The translations under genes were made by a program, and so were the position numbers. A stretch of 42,942 nt of DNA, taken from assembly GCA_001627925.1 (NCBI GenBank), contig LUQC01000036.1, positions 68,838-111,779 on the forward strand. The letters are read 5' to 3'. Of this stretch, positions 41,680 through 42,942 are shown one piece after another. The notes under the pieces were generated by a model, which was not told the DNA's origin, did not search any database, and was given only the letters and a program-made list of their open reading frames with translations. The DNA is from Rhodobacteraceae bacterium REDSEA-S34_B6 (GTDB lineage Bacteria; Pseudomonadota; Alphaproteobacteria; Rhodobacterales; Rhodobacteraceae). The stretch's first letter is position 1. Each line of letters starts with the position of its first letter.

Positions 41680-41697
41680 TGTATACTAGTATTTACA
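41680..41697. promoter_or_regulatory. PpsR/CrtJ box at ppaA
   Basis: TGTATACTAGTATTTACA is an exact TGT-N12-ACA site, 16 bases from the bchF box. It overlaps a plausible plus-strand -10 (TATTTA at 41690-41695) with -35 TTGATT at 41668-41673, so ppaA-ppsR is probably controlled by PpsR itself. Confidence 0.83.
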
Positions 41698-41742
41698 GCT
41701 AATGTACGAACAACACTTATCTCGCGTTCGGAGCAAGCAAAC

Positions 41743-42684
41743 ATGACAAGACATTTTTTTAATCTGGCCAAGAAGTTTAGGCGGATAAATTTGACAGATC
41801 GCGCGCATTCTGTAACACTCGCCGTGGGACAATTAAGTGCGGATAGCGAGAAATTAGCCCCTCGGGAAACGCACACCGAAAGCGCTTCAATGTCGGACAG
41901 AGAAATACCGTCGACTTCAAAGAGCGATTTGAAACTGCAAATCGATGATTTGGCCAAGAGAGCTTTGTCCGGTGTTCGGCAGAAATTACAACCCAGTGAA
42001 CAAACGAAGATTACTGAAACAGCCAAATGGCTAACACGCTACTGCGTATCGGGGAATTTTGATCTCGATTTGGCTCTTGACGCATTAGATCAAAAGCTAA
42101 TTCCAGCAGAAATTATTATTGATTATTGCATACCTATGGCTGCGGAAGAATTGGGTGATGACTGGGTGGATGATTTGAAAGGTTTTGGCCAAGTGACCTT
42201 AGCGACTTCGCGGCTGCAAATGATTTTAAATAATGTGATTAATTATCAGAACAGCGAGTCCGAAATTGAATCTGCACATGGACTTATGCTCATAGTTTGT
42301 AAAGACGAGCAACACACACTTGGACCTTCGATCCTTGCTGATCAGCTACGAAGACGAGGGCATTCTGTTAAATTTCTTCACTCCGCAAATTCAAAAGAAC
42401 TTATAACGCTATGTAAAGACCATATGTTCTCAGCGGTTCTATTCTCTTGCTCCGGCCACCACTCAATCGACTACATTACCAAAAGCATCAACTTGATTAA
42501 ACAAGAGGTAGCGCAAAAACCCCTAATCTTTCTGGGAGGCAAAATTCTTGATCTTGAACCAGAAATTAAGGATAAAGTAGATGCAGATGGATTTTCTAAC
42601 GATATCGATGTTGTTATCTCAAAAATAGAGAACTATAAGGCAAATGAACCTGCGTTTTATTTAAAAAATGGGGCTAGCAAATGA
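41743..42684 (+). CDS. ppaA: PpaA/AerR-family cobalamin-binding PpsR antirepressor
   Basis: AerR (PpaA) binds cobalamin and light-dependently modifies the activity of the CrtJ/PpsR repressor. The 313-residue protein has a variable, probably disordered N-terminal part, then a helical MerR-associated region with EELGDDWVDDLKGFGQVTLATSRLQ. The C-terminal Rossmann-like B12 domain follows, with the ligand motif in DEQHTLGPSILADQLRRRGH (ExHxxG form of DxHxxG). GGAG lies upstream of the ATG at 41743; a longer frame from 41668 would cover the PpsR box and promoter. It overlaps ppsR by ATGA. Confidence 0.92.
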   Translation: MTRHFFNLAKKFRRINLTDRAHSVTLAVGQLSADSEKLAPRETHTESASMSDREIPSTSKSDLKLQIDDLAKRALSGVRQKLQPSEQTKITETAKWLTRYCVSGNFDLDLALDALDQKLIPAEIIIDYCIPMAAEELGDDWVDDLKGFGQVTLATSRLQMILNNVINYQNSESEIESAHGLMLIVCKDEQHTLGPSILADQLRRRGHSVKFLHSANSKELITLCKDHMFSAVLFSCSGHHSIDYITKSINLIKQEVAQKPLIFLGGKILDLEPEIKDKVDADGFSNDIDVVISKIENYKANEPAFYLKNGASK

Positions 42685-42942
42685 AGACTAGCGCAAGTAC
42701 CTTCTGGGATTTTGGCTCAATACCAATGATTGAGCCAGAGTTTCTAGGAAACATCCTAGCGACATCATCAGATATTGCCGTGATGATAGATCTACAGGGC
42801 TCAATTAAATCAGTACTCGTTAATCAAAGCGAACAGTATTATGGTGATCTATCCCACTGGGAAGGGAAAAATATTACTAAATTCCTAACGATTGAGAGTG
42901 TGCCAAAATTTGAAAGGGCTTTAGAACAGCTCAATTCCGGGA
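42681..42942 (+). CDS. ppsR: PpsR/CrtJ transcriptional repressor, 5' part only
   Basis: The master repressor of photosynthesis genes under oxygen and strong light. Only 87 codons are present before the right edge. They show the family N-terminus: PMIEPEFLGNILATSSDIAV, then HWEGKNITKFLTIES, which is the first PAS-like domain. The ATG overlaps the ppaA stop. The DNA-binding helix-turn-helix, which would be C-terminal, is outside the window. The seven TGT-N12-ACA boxes in the window are its expected targets. Confidence 0.9.
   Translation, partial: MKTSASTFWDFGSIPMIEPEFLGNILATSSDIAVMIDLQGSIKSVLVNQSEQYYGDLSHWEGKNITKFLTIESVPKFERALEQLNSG

Noticed and set aside
41668-41742. Longer N-terminus for ppaA from 41668
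   Set aside because: It would translate through the PpsR box and the candidate promoter; the ATG at 41743 has a ribosome binding site.

Overview
The window is an almost complete photosynthesis gene cluster from an aerobic anoxygenic phototroph, with one flank. Gene content and order point to an alphaproteobacterium of the Rhodobacterales/Roseobacter type: crtEF-bchCXYZ-pufQBALMC-dxs, crtA-bchIDO, bchFNBHLM-lhaA-puhABC-acsF-puhE-hemA-cycA and ppaA-ppsR. The DNA is AT-rich for that order, which suggests a marine, low-GC lineage (inference). In this window the only Mg-protoporphyrin ester cyclase is the oxygen-dependent AcsF; no bchE is present, as expected for an aerobic phototroph. PufC is present, and pufX and puc genes are absent from the window.

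Layout. 1-3141 is the flank: the 5' part of an IlvD/Edd-type sugar-acid dehydratase, an EamA-type transporter, an unrecognised small protein and an aquaporin-family channel, all on the minus strand. 3237-16243 (minus) is a crtE-crtF-bchC-bchX-bchY-bchZ-pufQ-pufB-pufA-pufL-pufM-pufC-dxs superoperon. 16329-18630 (plus) is crtD and a damaged crtC. 18635-21674 (minus) is crtI-crtB-tspO. 21716-26014 (plus) is crtA-bchI-bchD-bchO. 26040-41593 (minus) is bchF-bchN-bchB-bchH-bchL-bchM-lhaA-puhA-puhB-puhC-orf98-acsF-puhE-hemA-cycA. 41743 to the end (plus) is ppaA (AerR) and the start of ppsR.

How the genes work together. HemA makes 5-aminolevulinate. BchHID, BchM, AcsF, BchLNB, BchF, BchXYZ and BchC carry the pathway from protoporphyrin to bacteriochlorophyllide. 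CrtEBI, CrtCDF and CrtA are the spheroidene/spheroidenone carotenoid set, and Dxs supplies isoprenoid precursors. PufLMC with PuhA form the reaction centre and PufBA the LH1 antenna. PuhB, PuhC, PuhE, LhaA and PufQ are assembly or pigment-delivery factors. Seven exact TGT-N12-ACA PpsR/CrtJ-type boxes lie in the four promoter regions (bchC, crtD/crtE, crtI/crtA, bchF/ppaA). They form one light/redox regulon that includes the promoter of the regulator genes.

The most notable points are these. crtC has an internal loss of about 40 codons plus a frameshift. cycA (cytochrome c2) has an in-frame loss of a similar size that removes the axial-Met region. Five tandem stem-loops fill the 211-bp pufC-dxs gap, and two more lie between pufA and pufL. 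crtA seems to have lost its ancestral ATG: a good ribosome binding site now precedes ATA. No gene-free stretch longer than 300 bases exists. No tRNA, rRNA, CRISPR array, transposase or insertion sequence was seen.
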